Source: JAGOME01 sp039812375
GTDB lineage: Bacteria; Actinomycetota; Actinomycetes; Actinomycetales; Dermatophilaceae
Assembly (NCBI GenBank): GCA_039812375.1
Contig: JBDIAO010000001.1
Location: 62,001 to 126,000 of the forward strand
Direction of reading: 5' to 3'
Length of the DNA: 64,000 nt
How positions within the stretch are numbered: position 1 is the stretch's first letter; each line of letters opens with the position of its first letter. Position numbers and translations under genes: made by a program. The notes beneath the pieces were generated by a model. The model did not search any database. It was not told where the DNA came from and was given only the letters and a program-made list of their open reading frames with translations. This document shows positions 23,733 through 32,102 of the stretch, piece after piece.

Positions 23733-23846
23733 ATGAAGGTCCAGCCGAGCGTCAAGAAGATCTGCGACAAGTGCAAGGTGATTCGCCGTCACGGGCGGGT
23801 CATGGTGATCTGCGACAACCCGCGCCACAAGCAGCGCCAGGGCTGA
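23733..23846 (+). CDS. rpmJ: 50S ribosomal protein L36 (bL36), zinc type
   Basis: 37 residues starting MKVQPSVKKICDKCKVIRRH. The Zn ligands are Cys11, Cys14, Cys27 and a histidine near residue 32, so this is the C+ form. It is short but unmistakable. It lies 64 bp after infA and 196 bp before rpsM; the latter spacer holds no recognised feature. Confidence 0.97.
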   Translation: MKVQPSVKKICDKCKVIRRHGRVMVICDNPRHKQRQG

Positions 23847-24042
23847 CCCGCCGCTCACCACCCCGCGCACGAGCCGCAGAACCTCGCGCACGCACAACTG
23901 AACGAAGAGAACGCAGCGCCCGACCCCCACGCCCAGCACGAGTGGGACGTCACCCCCGGCCCGGAGGCCGAGGACCGGAGCCAGATCCGGATCGGCGACT
24001 GCCCCAGACCTCCGGACGAACAGCAAAGGAACCATCTCTACG

Positions 24043-24420
24043 ATGGCACGACTCGTTGGAGTCGACCTCCCGCGTGACAAGCGCGTCGAGGTCGCACTGA
24101 CCTACATCTTCGGAGTTGGCCGCACCAGCTCCCAGAAGGCACTCGCAGCCACCGGCGTCAACCCGGACATCCGGGTCAAGGACCTCGGTGACGACGATCT
24201 CGTCAAGCTCCGCGACTGGATCGAGGACAACCTCAAGGTCGAGGGTGACCTGCGCCGTGAGGTGGCCGCCGATATCCGCCGCAAGGTCGAGATCGGTAGT
24301 TACGAGGGCCTGCGGCACCGCCGGGGTCTCCCGGTCCGCGGGCAGCGCACCAAGACCAACGCGCGCACCCGCAAGGGCCCCAAGCGCACCGTCGCCGGCA
24401 AGAAGAAGGCCGGCAAGTGA
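24043..24420 (+). CDS. rpsM: 30S ribosomal protein S13 (uS13)
   Basis: 125 residues. S13 in the 30S head contacts P-site tRNA and the 50S bridge. MARLVGVDLPRDKRVEVALT, the helix-hairpin YIFGVGRTSSQKAL, and the tail RGLPVRGQRTKTNARTRKGP are diagnostic. AAAGGA lies upstream of the ATG. Confidence 0.98.
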   Translation: MARLVGVDLPRDKRVEVALTYIFGVGRTSSQKALAATGVNPDIRVKDLGDDDLVKLRDWIEDNLKVEGDLRREVAADIRRKVEIGSYEGLRHRRGLPVRGQRTKTNARTRKGPKRTVAGKKKAGK

Positions 24421-24473
24421 CGTCAGCGCGCGTGCGCTGACCACGAGCCTTCGAAGAGTAGGAAAGAGAACAC

Positions 24474-24881
24474 ATGCCTCCCAAGGGCCGTCAGGCTTCC
24501 GGCGCCAAGAAGGTGCGCCGCAAGGAGAAGAAAAACGTCGCCGTGGGCCAGGCCCACATCAAGAGCACGTTCAACAACACGATCATCTCGATCACCGACC
24601 CCACCGGTGCCGTCATCTCCTGGGCCTCCGCGGGCCAGGTCGGCTTCAAGGGGTCGCGTAAGTCCACGCCGTATGCCGCCCAGACCGCAGCCGAGGCTGC
24701 TGCCCGTCGCGCCATGGAGCACGGGATGCGCAAGGTGGACGTCTTCGTCAAGGGTCCCGGATCGGGCCGCGAGACCGCGATCCGGTCGCTGACAGCGGCT
24801 GGCCTCGAGGTCGGCACCATCCAGGACGTCACCCCCAGCCCGCACAACGGCGTCCGCCAGCCCAAGCGTCGCCGCGTCTGA
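24474..24881 (+). CDS. rpsK: 30S ribosomal protein S11 (uS11)
   Basis: 135 residues. S11 is on the platform near the E site and Shine-Dalgarno helix. The core HIKSTFNNTIISITDPTGAV and the C-terminal DVTPSPHNGVRQPKRRRV are canonical. AGGAAAGAG precedes the ATG. Confidence 0.98.
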   Translation: MPPKGRQASGAKKVRRKEKKNVAVGQAHIKSTFNNTIISITDPTGAVISWASAGQVGFKGSRKSTPYAAQTAAEAAARRAMEHGMRKVDVFVKGPGSGRETAIRSLTAAGLEVGTIQDVTPSPHNGVRQPKRRRV

Positions 24882-24914
24882 GCGCCGAGAAGACCTCGCG
24901 AGAGAGAGACGATC

Positions 24915-25523
24915 ATGGCCCGCTACACCGGCCCCATCACGAAGAAGTCCCGCCGCCTCAAGACAGACCTCGTCGGCGGCGACAAGAACTACGACCTCCG
25001 CCCTTTCCCGCCCGGCCAGCACGGTCGTCGCCGGATCCAGGAGAAGGAGTACCTCACCCAGCTGCAGGAGAAGCAGAAGGCCCGCTTCACCTACGGCGTC
25101 ATGGAGAAGCAGTTCCGCCGCTACTACAAAGAGGCGGCCAACCGCCCCGGTAAGACCGGCGAGAACATGCTGACGATCCTCGAGTCCCGACTCGACAACC
25201 TCATCTACCGGGCCGGGTTGGCCCGTACCCGTCGACAGGCTCGCCAGCTCGTCACCCACGGCCACTTCGAGGTCAACGGTGTGCGGGTCGACGTGCCGTC
25301 CTACCGGGTCGAGCAGTACGACATCATCACGGTCCGCAGGCAGAGCGCCGAGAGCTTCCCATTCGAGTTGGCTCGCCAGACCCTCGGCGAGCGTCCTGTC
25401 CCGGCGTGGTTGCAGGTCGTCCCCGGCACGTTGCAGATCCTCATCCACCAGCTGCCGACCCGGGCGCAAATCGACACGGTGCTCACCGAGCAGCTCATCG
25501 TCGAGTACTACTCGAAGAACTGA
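24915..25523 (+). CDS. rpsD: 30S ribosomal protein S4 (uS4)
   Basis: 202 residues. S4 is a primary 16S binder and mRNA-helicase component. It begins MARYTGPITKKSRRLKTDLV, without the N-terminal zinc cysteines (C- form). The S4 RNA-binding domain is seen in LDNLIYRAGLARTRRQARQL and HGHFEVNGVRVDVPSY. It lies between rpsK and rpoA as in other bacteria. Confidence 0.98.
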   Translation: MARYTGPITKKSRRLKTDLVGGDKNYDLRPFPPGQHGRRRIQEKEYLTQLQEKQKARFTYGVMEKQFRRYYKEAANRPGKTGENMLTILESRLDNLIYRAGLARTRRQARQLVTHGHFEVNGVRVDVPSYRVEQYDIITVRRQSAESFPFELARQTLGERPVPAWLQVVPGTLQILIHQLPTRAQIDTVLTEQLIVEYYSKN

Positions 25524-25669
25524 CCATTCGTCGGTTGTCTCCGGCGCGTCCGGCGGCATACCGACGACAGGGTGGGGTGCAGGGACAGAGCTGCGCCCCA
25601 CCGCCCGGGTCGCGCCCGGGCCACGACACGAGGCGTCAAATGGCGGGCGCCCGTGGGAAGGAATCACCC

Positions 25670-26698
25670 GTGCTCATTGCACAGCGTCCCGTTCTGGCTG
25701 AAGAGGTCGTCTCAGAAAGCCGGAGTCGGTTCACCATCGAGCCGCTCGAGCCTGGCTTCGGCTACACCCTCGGCAACTCGCTGCGGCGTACCCTGCTCTC
25801 CAGCATCCCCGGTGCCGCGGTGACGAGCATTCGGATCGACGGTGTCCTGCACGAGTTCTCCACGATCCCGGGTGTCAAGGAGGACGTCACCGAGATCATC
25901 CTCAACATCAAGGGGCTCGTCGTCTCCAGCGAGCACGACGAGCCGGTCGTCATGTACTTGCGCAAGCAGGGCTCCGGTTCAGTCACCGCCGCGGATATTG
26001 CACCGCCGGCCGGGGTGGAGATCCACAACCCGGAACTTCACCTTGCCACGCTCAATGACAAGGGCTCCATCGACATGGAGCTCACTGTCGAGCGAGGCCG
26101 GGGTTACGTCTCGGCGCAGCAGAACAAGTCCGGTGACCAGGAGATCAGCCGGATCCCGGTGGACTCGATCTACAGCCCGGTGCTCGCCGTGACCTACAAG
26201 GTCGAAGCAACCCGGGTCGAGCAGCGCACCGACTTCGACAAGCTGATCGTCGATGTGGAGACCAAGAGCTCGATGTCCCCTCGGGACGCGCTCGCCTCGG
26301 CGGGCAAGACCCTTGTCGAACTCTTCGGCCTGGCACGAGAGCTCAACGTCGAGGCCGAGGGTATCGACATGGGCCCCTCGCCCTCGGACGCGGCTTTGGC
26401 CCAGGATCTCGCCTTGCCGATCGAGGACCTCGACCTGACCGTCCGGTCCTACAACTGCCTCAAGCGGGAGGGCATCCACACCGTCGGTGAGCTGATCTCT
26501 CGTAGCGAGGCCGACCTGCTCGATATCCGCAACTTCGGTGCAAAGTCGATCGACGAGGTCAAAGCCAAGCTCGTCGGCATGGGTCTGGCCCTCAAGGACA
26601 GCCCGCCCGGGTTCGACCCGAGCGCCGTCAGCGCCTACGACGACTTCCACTTCGGGGCCGACGACGACGTCGACTACGCCGAGGACGAGCAGCTCTGA
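25670..26698 (+). CDS. rpoA: RNA polymerase alpha subunit
   Basis: 342 residues. The N-terminal domain (FTIEPLEPGFGYTLGNSLRR, LLSSIPGAAVTSIRIDG) dimerises and assembles the polymerase. The C-terminal domain (PIEDLDLTVRSYNCLKREGI, then LLDIRNFGAKSIDEVKAKL) binds UP elements and activators. The start is the GTG at 25670 (MLIAQRPVLAEEV), with GAAGGA a few bases upstream. The frame is open much further upstream, but that part overlaps rpsD and is not RpoA-like. It ends in an acidic tail. Confidence 0.98.
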   Translation: MLIAQRPVLAEEVVSESRSRFTIEPLEPGFGYTLGNSLRRTLLSSIPGAAVTSIRIDGVLHEFSTIPGVKEDVTEIILNIKGLVVSSEHDEPVVMYLRKQGSGSVTAADIAPPAGVEIHNPELHLATLNDKGSIDMELTVERGRGYVSAQQNKSGDQEISRIPVDSIYSPVLAVTYKVEATRVEQRTDFDKLIVDVETKSSMSPRDALASAGKTLVELFGLARELNVEAEGIDMGPSPSDAALAQDLALPIEDLDLTVRSYNCLKREGIHTVGELISRSEADLLDIRNFGAKSIDEVKAKLVGMGLALKDSPPGFDPSAVSAYDDFHFGADDDVDYAEDEQL

Positions 26699-26740
26699 CC
26701 GAGGTCACCCCGGACATCCACTTCCTGCAAGGAGCCCACC

Positions 26741-27331
26741 ATGCCTAGCCCCTCCAAGGGTCCCCGTCTCGGCGGCGGCCCGGCCCACGAGCGCCTCATC
26801 CTCGCCAATCTCGCAACTGCCCTCTTCGCCCACGACTCGATCACGACGACGGAAGCCAAGGCCAAGCGGCTGCGCCCGCTGGCCGAGCGTCTGGTCACCT
26901 TCGCCAAGCGCGGTGACCTGCACGCCCGTCGCCGGGTGATGACGGTCGTACGGGACAAGGGGGTCGTCCACCGGCTCTTCGTCGAGATTGCCCCGGACAT
27001 GGCCGAGCGCCCGGGCGGCTACACCCGGATCACGAAGATCACCGCTCGCAAGGGCGACAACGCGCCCATGGCGGTCATCGAACTCGTCCGGGAGCCACTG
27101 GCCAAGAAGGCGACGGTCAAGGAGGCCGAGGCGGCGACCAAACGTGCCGCCAAGGACAGCAAGAAGGTAGTGGACGGCAAGAAGGCAGCGGACGACAAGG
27201 CCACCAAGAAGGCTGAGAAGAAGGCCGCCGAGAAGGCCGAGAAGGCAGCAAAGAAGGCCGCCAAGGAAGCCGCCACCGGCGCTACCAAAGCCGAGGCGGC
27301 TGGCGTCCTCGAGACCGACAAGGACGAGTGA
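26741..27331 (+). CDS. rplQ: 50S ribosomal protein L17 (bL17) with Lys/Ala-rich tail
   Basis: 196 residues. The L17 core (residues 1-118) includes GPRLGGGPAHERLILANLAT and KIAPDMAERPGGYTRI-type sequence. The last roughly 78 residues are a highly charged Lys/Ala/Glu helix-like tail (repeats of AEKKAAEKAEKAAKKAAKEA type), longer than usual but seen in some actinobacteria. AAGGAG precedes the ATG. It is the final gene of the alpha operon, followed by a strong hairpin. Confidence 0.96.
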   Translation: MPSPSKGPRLGGGPAHERLILANLATALFAHDSITTTEAKAKRLRPLAERLVTFAKRGDLHARRRVMTVVRDKGVVHRLFVEIAPDMAERPGGYTRITKITARKGDNAPMAVIELVREPLAKKATVKEAEAATKRAAKDSKKVVDGKKAADDKATKKAEKKAAEKAEKAAKKAAKEAATGATKAEAAGVLETDKDE

Positions 27332-27360
27332 CACCCAGGGCAACAGCCATGATGGACATG

Positions 27361-27406
27361 GCATGACGAGGGCCCCTTGGCACCGACTGGGGGGCCCTCG
27401 TCATGC
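27361..27406 (+). terminator. 16-bp hairpin terminating the alpha operon
   Basis: GCATGACGAGGGCCCC (27361-27376) and GGGGCCCTCGTCATGC (27391-27406) are perfectly complementary around a 14-nt loop, 29 bases after the rplQ stop. There is no T-run, as is usual for actinobacterial terminators. Confidence 0.85.
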
Positions 27407-27436
27407 CCGGCAACGGCATACGGAAGGATGACGGAC

Positions 27437-28219
27437 GTGGAGGTCGTTATCGCACCCGTCCCAGAGCTGAGCCGGATCGGCGCTGATGCCGTCGAGCGAC
27501 TGCTGCGCACCCATTCCGACCCGGTGCTCGGCCTGGCCACTGGTTCGAGCCCTCTGGCTCTCTATGACGAGCTGGTTCGCCGTCACACGCAGGAGGGGCT
27601 GTCGTTCGCGCACGCCGTCGCCTTCACTCTCGACGAGTACATCGGGTTGGCGGAGGAACACCCCGAGCGGTATGCCGCCGTCATCCGACGTGAGTTCACC
27701 GGCCGGGTCGACTTCTCCGCCGGGGCAGTCCACGGCCCGGATGGGCTCGCGGAGGATCTTGCTGGAGCCGCACGGGCCTACGAGGAGGCCATCGTGGCAG
27801 CAGGTGGGGTGGATCTGCAGATCCTCGGCATCGGCACCGACGGGCATATCGCCTTCAACGAGCCCGGGTCCTCACTCGCCTCACGAACGCGGGTGAAGAC
27901 GCTGGCGCCCCAGACCCGAGTTGACAACGCCCGGTTCTTCGGTGGGGACATCGAGCAGGTGCCGGTGCACTGCCTAACCCAGGGGGTCGGGACGATCATG
28001 GCGGCTCGCCATCTCCTTCTTTTGGCGAGTGGATCCAGCAAGGCCGAGGCCGTCGCAGCGACGGTGGAGGGCCCGGTGTCTGCCGCGTGCCCGGGCAGCG
28101 CTTTGCAGTTCCACCCGCACGTGACGATCCTCATTGATGACGCCGCAGCGAGTCGGTTGCGGTTCCGCGACTACTATCAGGACGCCTGGGCCCACCGGTT
28201 GTACACACAGTCGCTGTAA
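27437..28219 (+). CDS. nagB: glucosamine-6-phosphate deaminase
   Basis: 260 residues from the GTG at 27437. It converts glucosamine-6-P to fructose-6-P and ammonia. Key blocks are LATGSSPLALYDEL (sugar phosphate loop), FTLDEYIGL with catalytic Asp66, and GIGTDGHIAFNEPGSS with His136. GGAAGG lies 9 nt before the GTG, whereas it abuts the in-frame ATG at 27428, so the GTG is preferred. MEVVIAP is also a common NagB N-terminus. It follows the alpha-operon terminator, where truA is more usual. Confidence 0.94.
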   Translation: MEVVIAPVPELSRIGADAVERLLRTHSDPVLGLATGSSPLALYDELVRRHTQEGLSFAHAVAFTLDEYIGLAEEHPERYAAVIRREFTGRVDFSAGAVHGPDGLAEDLAGAARAYEEAIVAAGGVDLQILGIGTDGHIAFNEPGSSLASRTRVKTLAPQTRVDNARFFGGDIEQVPVHCLTQGVGTIMAARHLLLLASGSSKAEAVAATVEGPVSAACPGSALQFHPHVTILIDDAAASRLRFRDYYQDAWAHRLYTQSL

Positions 28220-28268
28220 CTCGCCTGCTGGAGTTCGGGAGCTGCGCGATACGCCGGGGGCCGGTACC

Positions 28269-28778
28269 TCACGTCAGCGGCAGGTACATGATGTGCAGCC
28301 CGACAAGCCCGTGCCTGCGCGAGTCGAAGGCACGCGGCACCGTCCCGATGAGGGTGAAGCCCAGATTGCGCCACAGGTTCACCGCCGCCGTGTTCGTCTC
28401 GACGACAGCGTTGAACTGGATGGCGGCGAAGCCCTGCGCACGGTGCCAGGTGATCATGTCCTGGGCCAGGGCACGGCCCACCCCGAGCCCCCGGGCAGCT
28501 GGCGCCACCATGAAAGAGGCCGTCCCGACGTGCGACCCGCGCCCCGGTCGGTTCGGGCCCATTCGAGCGGTGCCCAGCACTGCCCCAGCCGCGTCGGTCG
28601 CAACGGTGATCCGGACAGGTGGGGGTTCCAGCCACAGGGCGCGCGCCTGCTCCTGAGTCAGGCTGGTGTCGTAGGCGTACGTTTCGCCGTCCTCGACGAT
28701 GGCCCTCCAGAACGGCCAGATCTGCTCCCAGTCTGCTTCCGTGGCCTCCCGGATGGTCAGGGCCTGGGGCGTGCTCAT
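28269..28778 (-). CDS. GNAT family N-acetyltransferase
   Basis: 169 residues from the ATG at 28778. The GNAT fold is evident: IREATEADWEQIWPFWRAIV at the N-terminus, FMVAPAARGLGVGRALAQDM with the R/Q-x-x-G-x-G/A acetyl-CoA loop, and NLWRNLGFTLIGTVPRAFD near the end. It resembles phosphinothricin/RimJ-like acetyltransferases; the acceptor is unknown. A longer frame to 28985 overlaps the MFS fragment and is rejected. Confidence 0.88.
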   Translation of the reverse strand: MSTPQALTIREATEADWEQIWPFWRAIVEDGETYAYDTSLTQEQARALWLEPPPVRITVATDAAGAVLGTARMGPNRPGRGSHVGTASFMVAPAARGLGVGRALAQDMITWHRAQGFAAIQFNAVVETNTAAVNLWRNLGFTLIGTVPRAFDSRRHGLVGLHIMYLPLT

Positions 28779-28784
28779 GTCTGC

Positions 28785-28790
28785 ACGGTA
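28785..28790 (-). promoter_or_regulatory. candidate -10 box of the GNAT gene
   Basis: TACCGT on the minus strand ends 6 nt before ATG 28778. Leaderless-type spacing. Confidence 0.4.
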
Positions 28791-28809
28791 CGCGTACTGA
28801 CGGGCCAGG

Positions 28810-29373
28810 TTAGGTGCGGGCGCCGGCGGTGCCGAAGTGCCTGGCCAGCGGGATGATCGCGAGGATGAGCACCATCGGCACGGCATACCCGATCCGCAGG
28901 TTGTCGTGCCCGATGGCCCCGGTGAGCACCGCGCCGAAGAGGGCACCGACGTAGTTGAACTGGTTGAACCGGGCGATGACGGCATCCACCCGGCGCTGCC
29001 GGGCCGCGGAGTCGCCCTCGTGCCCGGCCAGCCGGGCGGCAGCCGAGAACGAGAGCGGCGCGATGACCGAGACCCCGAGGCAGGCTACGGCGGCACCGAC
29101 GCGGACCATGACGGCGCCGCCGACCCGCGCGGTCAGCTGGTCCCCGACTGAACGGGCGAGGAGGGTGGCCGCCAGGTAGGGAAGGGTGGCCAGGGCGAAC
29201 GTGGCCGTCGAGGTCGGCGGGTGGTCGAAGACCTTGCCGCTGCTCAGGTACACCGGCCCCCACGCGGTCGCAGCCGTGTCGACCATAGAGAAGAGCACGA
29301 GGGCGACACCGACGAGCAGCACGAGTAGCCCCGCCTGGACCAGGGCGCCACCGCCGAGGCGGTGTCGGGTCAC
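28810..29373 (-). pseudogene. truncated MFS transporter (C-terminal half only)
   Basis: 187 residues from a GTG, with about six membrane segments. It resembles the second six-helix bundle of a full MFS transporter (LVGVALVLFSMVDTAATAWG, FNYVGALFGAVLTGAIGHDN). The first half is absent, since truA lies upstream on the opposite strand. A CACACT box 8 nt before the GTG means it could still be transcribed. It is most simply a deletion remnant; a functional half-size protein cannot be excluded. Confidence 0.6.
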
Positions 29374-29396
29374 GAGGCACCAGTGTGCACGTTGGT

Positions 29397-29402
29397 TAGG
29401 CT
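29397..29402 (+). promoter_or_regulatory. candidate -10 box of truA
   Basis: TAGGCT ends 6 nt before the GTG at 29409, and no Shine-Dalgarno sequence is present. This favours a leaderless transcript starting at the GTG. Confidence 0.5.
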
Positions 29403-29408
29403 GGTACG

Positions 29409-30338
29409 GTGCACGACGCGATGGTCACTGCGCACGAGCCAAAGGTCGGGCCGCGGGCGGGGACGGACCACGTGACGAGCCAGGCGCCCGACGCGGGGAG
29501 GGTCCGGCTTCGCCTGGGGATCGCCTATGACGGCACCGACTTCTCCGGGTGGGCGGCCCAGCCGGGTCGGCGCACGGTGGAGGGAATGCTTACCGGAGCG
29601 CTGAGCACGATGCTGCGCACGGATGGGCCTGTCCGTCTGACGGTTGCCGGACGCACGGATGCGGGGGTCCATGCTCGTGGCCAGGTTGCCCATGTCGATG
29701 TCGAGGAGCGCGCGTATGGCTCCCTGCCCGGACGCTCGTCCCGCACGCCGTCCGCCGCCGCCGTCGCACGGCTGGCTGGGATCCTTCCCCCCGACGTGGT
29801 TGTCCACCAGGTCACCCCCGCTGTACCCGGGTTCGACGCCCGCTTCTCCGCCCTCTCGCGGCACTACCGCTACCGCCTCGCAGACGCGCTCTGCCCCAAG
29901 GACCCACTTCGCCGCCGCGACACGGTCTGGCTCACGGACACCCTCGACACCGAGGCGATGAATGCCGCATGTGAACCGCTGCTCGGCCTGCGGGACTTCG
30001 CGCCCTTCTGTCGGCGCCGGGAAGGGGCAACGACGATCCGCACGCTGCTGCGCTTTGCCTGGGACCGAGACCCCGACGGCGTCGTCGTGGGCACGGTCGT
30101 CGCGGATGCGTTCTGCCACAGCATGGTCAGAGCGTTGGTCGGGGCAGTTGTCCCGGTCGGGACGGGCCGGGTCGACGTTGTCTTTCCTAGCGCCGTGCTC
30201 GCCGGTGGAGTTCGCGACTCTCGGGTCACTGTGATGCCGGCACACGGCCTGTGCCTGGAGGAGGTCAGCTATCCGCCCGATGAGGCCTTGGCGTTGCGCG
30301 CGGGGCAGGCCCGGGCCAGACGCACCCGGTCGTCCTGA
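29409..30338 (+). CDS. truA: tRNA pseudouridine(38-40) synthase
   Basis: 309 residues. It modifies the tRNA anticodon stem-loop. The catalytic aspartate lies in TVAGRTDAGVHARGQVAH, and the N-terminal RLGIAYDGTDFSGWAAQPGR is typical. DFAPFCRRREGATTIRTLLR and the C-terminal FCHSMVRALVGAVVPVG are also present. About 30 residues precede the conserved core. GTG 29409 fits the TAGGCT box; ATG 29421 or GTG 29472 are alternatives. In many actinobacteria it follows rplQ directly. Confidence 0.94.
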   Translation: MHDAMVTAHEPKVGPRAGTDHVTSQAPDAGRVRLRLGIAYDGTDFSGWAAQPGRRTVEGMLTGALSTMLRTDGPVRLTVAGRTDAGVHARGQVAHVDVEERAYGSLPGRSSRTPSAAAVARLAGILPPDVVVHQVTPAVPGFDARFSALSRHYRYRLADALCPKDPLRRRDTVWLTDTLDTEAMNAACEPLLGLRDFAPFCRRREGATTIRTLLRFAWDRDPDGVVVGTVVADAFCHSMVRALVGAVVPVGTGRVDVVFPSAVLAGGVRDSRVTVMPAHGLCLEEVSYPPDEALALRAGQARARRTRSS

Positions 30339-30365
30339 CTGGGGCTTCCTGTCCGGGGCACTGCC

Positions 30366-30371
30366 TAGGCT
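30366..30371 (+). promoter_or_regulatory. candidate -10 box of the S10 peptidase gene
   Basis: TAGGCT ends 6 nt before ATG 30378, identical in sequence and spacing to the truA box. Confidence 0.5.
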
Positions 30372-30377
30372 GGGAGC

Positions 30378-31925
30378 ATGTCTGAGCCTACTGTCGGGTC
30401 AGCCGCTGACGCTGCGCCCAGTCCCGCCAGCCCGACTGTGGCCGAGGCCGAACCGAGCGGGGGCGGAAGAGGGGTCCGGACCACCCGCCCAGCCGAGCCG
30501 GTCGATGACACCACGACAACCCGGCATACCCTGACCGTCGGTGAGGGCACGCTGAACTACACGGCGACGACCGGTCGGATCGTGCTGCACGAGGAGACGA
30601 TCAAAGACGGCGTCTTCGAAGGTCGCAAGGCGACCGCGGAGATGTTCTTGACGAGTTACGTCGTGGACCCCGGGCCCGGGGAGAACCGGCCGGTGACCTT
30701 CGCGTTCAACGGCGGGCCGGGATCGAGTTCGGTATGGCTGCATCTCGGGCTGCTCGGTCCCCGCCGGGTCGACTCCGGTGACGTTGGTGCCCTCACGCCG
30801 CCGCCCTACGGGTTGCTCGACAATCCGCAGTCCCTGCTCACTGTCTCCGATCTCGTCTTCATCGACCCGGTGTCGACGGGCTACTCCCGGGCTGTCCAGG
30901 GCGAAAAGGTGACGGACTTCCATGGGTACACCAAGGATGTCGAGTCCATCGCCGAACTCATTCGGCTGTGGGTCACTCGGCACAACCGATGGCTCTCCCC
31001 GAAGCTCCTCGCCGGCGAGTCCTATGGCACGACCCGGGCAGCGGCGCTCGCCGACCACCTGCAGAGCGCTCACGGGATGTACCTCAGCGGGTTGATCCTC
31101 ATCTCCACGGTCCTTGACTTCGCCAGCCTCGACTTCTCATTCCGCAATGACCGGGCCTATGCGCAGTACCTGCCGACGTATGCCGCAATCGCGCACTACC
31201 ACGGGCTGTGTGGTCGGCGGTCCCTGGAGTCGGTCGTCGACGAGGCCCGGGAATATGCCGCCCACGACTATCCCCGGGTGCTCGCGCAGGGTCATCGGCT
31301 CACCGCCAAGGAGCGGTCGAGTGCGGTGCGCACGCTCACCCGGCTGAGCGGGCTGAACACGGCCTGGGTGGACCGAGCTGACCTGCGGATCGAGCACCTG
31401 CGCTTCGGTGCCGAGCTGCTGCGGGAGCGAGGACTGGTGGTCGGGCGGCTCGACGGGCGCTTCACCGGCCCGGCGCCGGCCGGCAATGCCGAGATGATGA
31501 CGGACGACCCAAGTCACGCCGCCATCGCGGGGGCGTATGCCGCAGCGTGGAACCACTACGTACGGGTCGAGCTCGGATACCAGAGCGACCTGGCCTATGC
31601 CCAACTGTCCGAGACGGTGGGACAGGAGTGGTCGTTTCGCGAGTTCGAGGGTAAGCCCGTCGACGTGACCGGCCGCTTGGCCCGGGCGATGCGGGCCAAC
31701 CCGAGTCTGCGGGTGCACGTCGCCTACGGTCGGTATGACGCGGCCACACCCTTCGCGGCGGCCGAGGACGTCATCGCCCATCTCGAGCTGCCAGAGTCGT
31801 TGCGGGAGAACATCGAACACCACTATTACGACGCAGGCCACATGATGTATGTCCACGAGCTGAGTCGGCTTGCGCAAAGCGCCGACCTCGCCGGGTTCGT
31901 TCGTCGCCTTGGTTCGTCAGTGTGA
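30378..31925 (+). CDS. serine carboxypeptidase-like protein, peptidase family S10
   Basis: 515 residues. The alpha/beta-hydrolase features of S10 are clear: the oxyanion NGGPGSSS (111-118), the nucleophile in GESYGT (Ser215), Asp454 in GRYDAATPF and His488 in YYDAGHMMY. The first roughly 50 residues are Pro/Ala/Thr-rich. No signal peptide or lipobox is visible, so it would act in the cytoplasm or leave by another route, unlike secreted eukaryotic relatives. The substrate is unknown. Confidence 0.9.
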   Translation: MSEPTVGSAADAAPSPASPTVAEAEPSGGGRGVRTTRPAEPVDDTTTTRHTLTVGEGTLNYTATTGRIVLHEETIKDGVFEGRKATAEMFLTSYVVDPGPGENRPVTFAFNGGPGSSSVWLHLGLLGPRRVDSGDVGALTPPPYGLLDNPQSLLTVSDLVFIDPVSTGYSRAVQGEKVTDFHGYTKDVESIAELIRLWVTRHNRWLSPKLLAGESYGTTRAAALADHLQSAHGMYLSGLILISTVLDFASLDFSFRNDRAYAQYLPTYAAIAHYHGLCGRRSLESVVDEAREYAAHDYPRVLAQGHRLTAKERSSAVRTLTRLSGLNTAWVDRADLRIEHLRFGAELLRERGLVVGRLDGRFTGPAPAGNAEMMTDDPSHAAIAGAYAAAWNHYVRVELGYQSDLAYAQLSETVGQEWSFREFEGKPVDVTGRLARAMRANPSLRVHVAYGRYDAATPFAAAEDVIAHLELPESLRENIEHHYYDAGHMMYVHELSRLAQSADLAGFVRRLGSSV

Positions 31926-32089
31926 CCGCTGTGGTGAGCGCATCCGGCGCGGCCTGCCCCGGCCTGAGAGAGGGGGCCCGGCAAAAGGCAGACGAGGGCC
32001 CGCCATCCTGGCCCAGGCACGGTACTCCTCGGGCCTTCCGTGTTGGGTCTCGGGTGTTGGGGTGCGCTGCGCCGGCCGGCGTGGGCTGG

Positions 32090-32095
32090 CAGAGT
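32090..32095 (+). promoter_or_regulatory. candidate -10 box of gdhA
   Basis: CAGAGT ends 7 nt before ATG 32103. It differs from TANNNT at the first base, and the assignment rests mainly on spacing. No Shine-Dalgarno sequence is seen. Confidence 0.3.
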
Positions 32096-32102
32096 GTGCC
32101 GG

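Noticed and set aside
27391..27436. NagB start at an upstream codon (27377 or 27428)
   Set aside because: 27377 falls inside the alpha-operon terminator loop, and ATG 27428 abuts the GGAAGG site; GTG 27437 has proper spacing and the usual MEVVIAP N-terminus.
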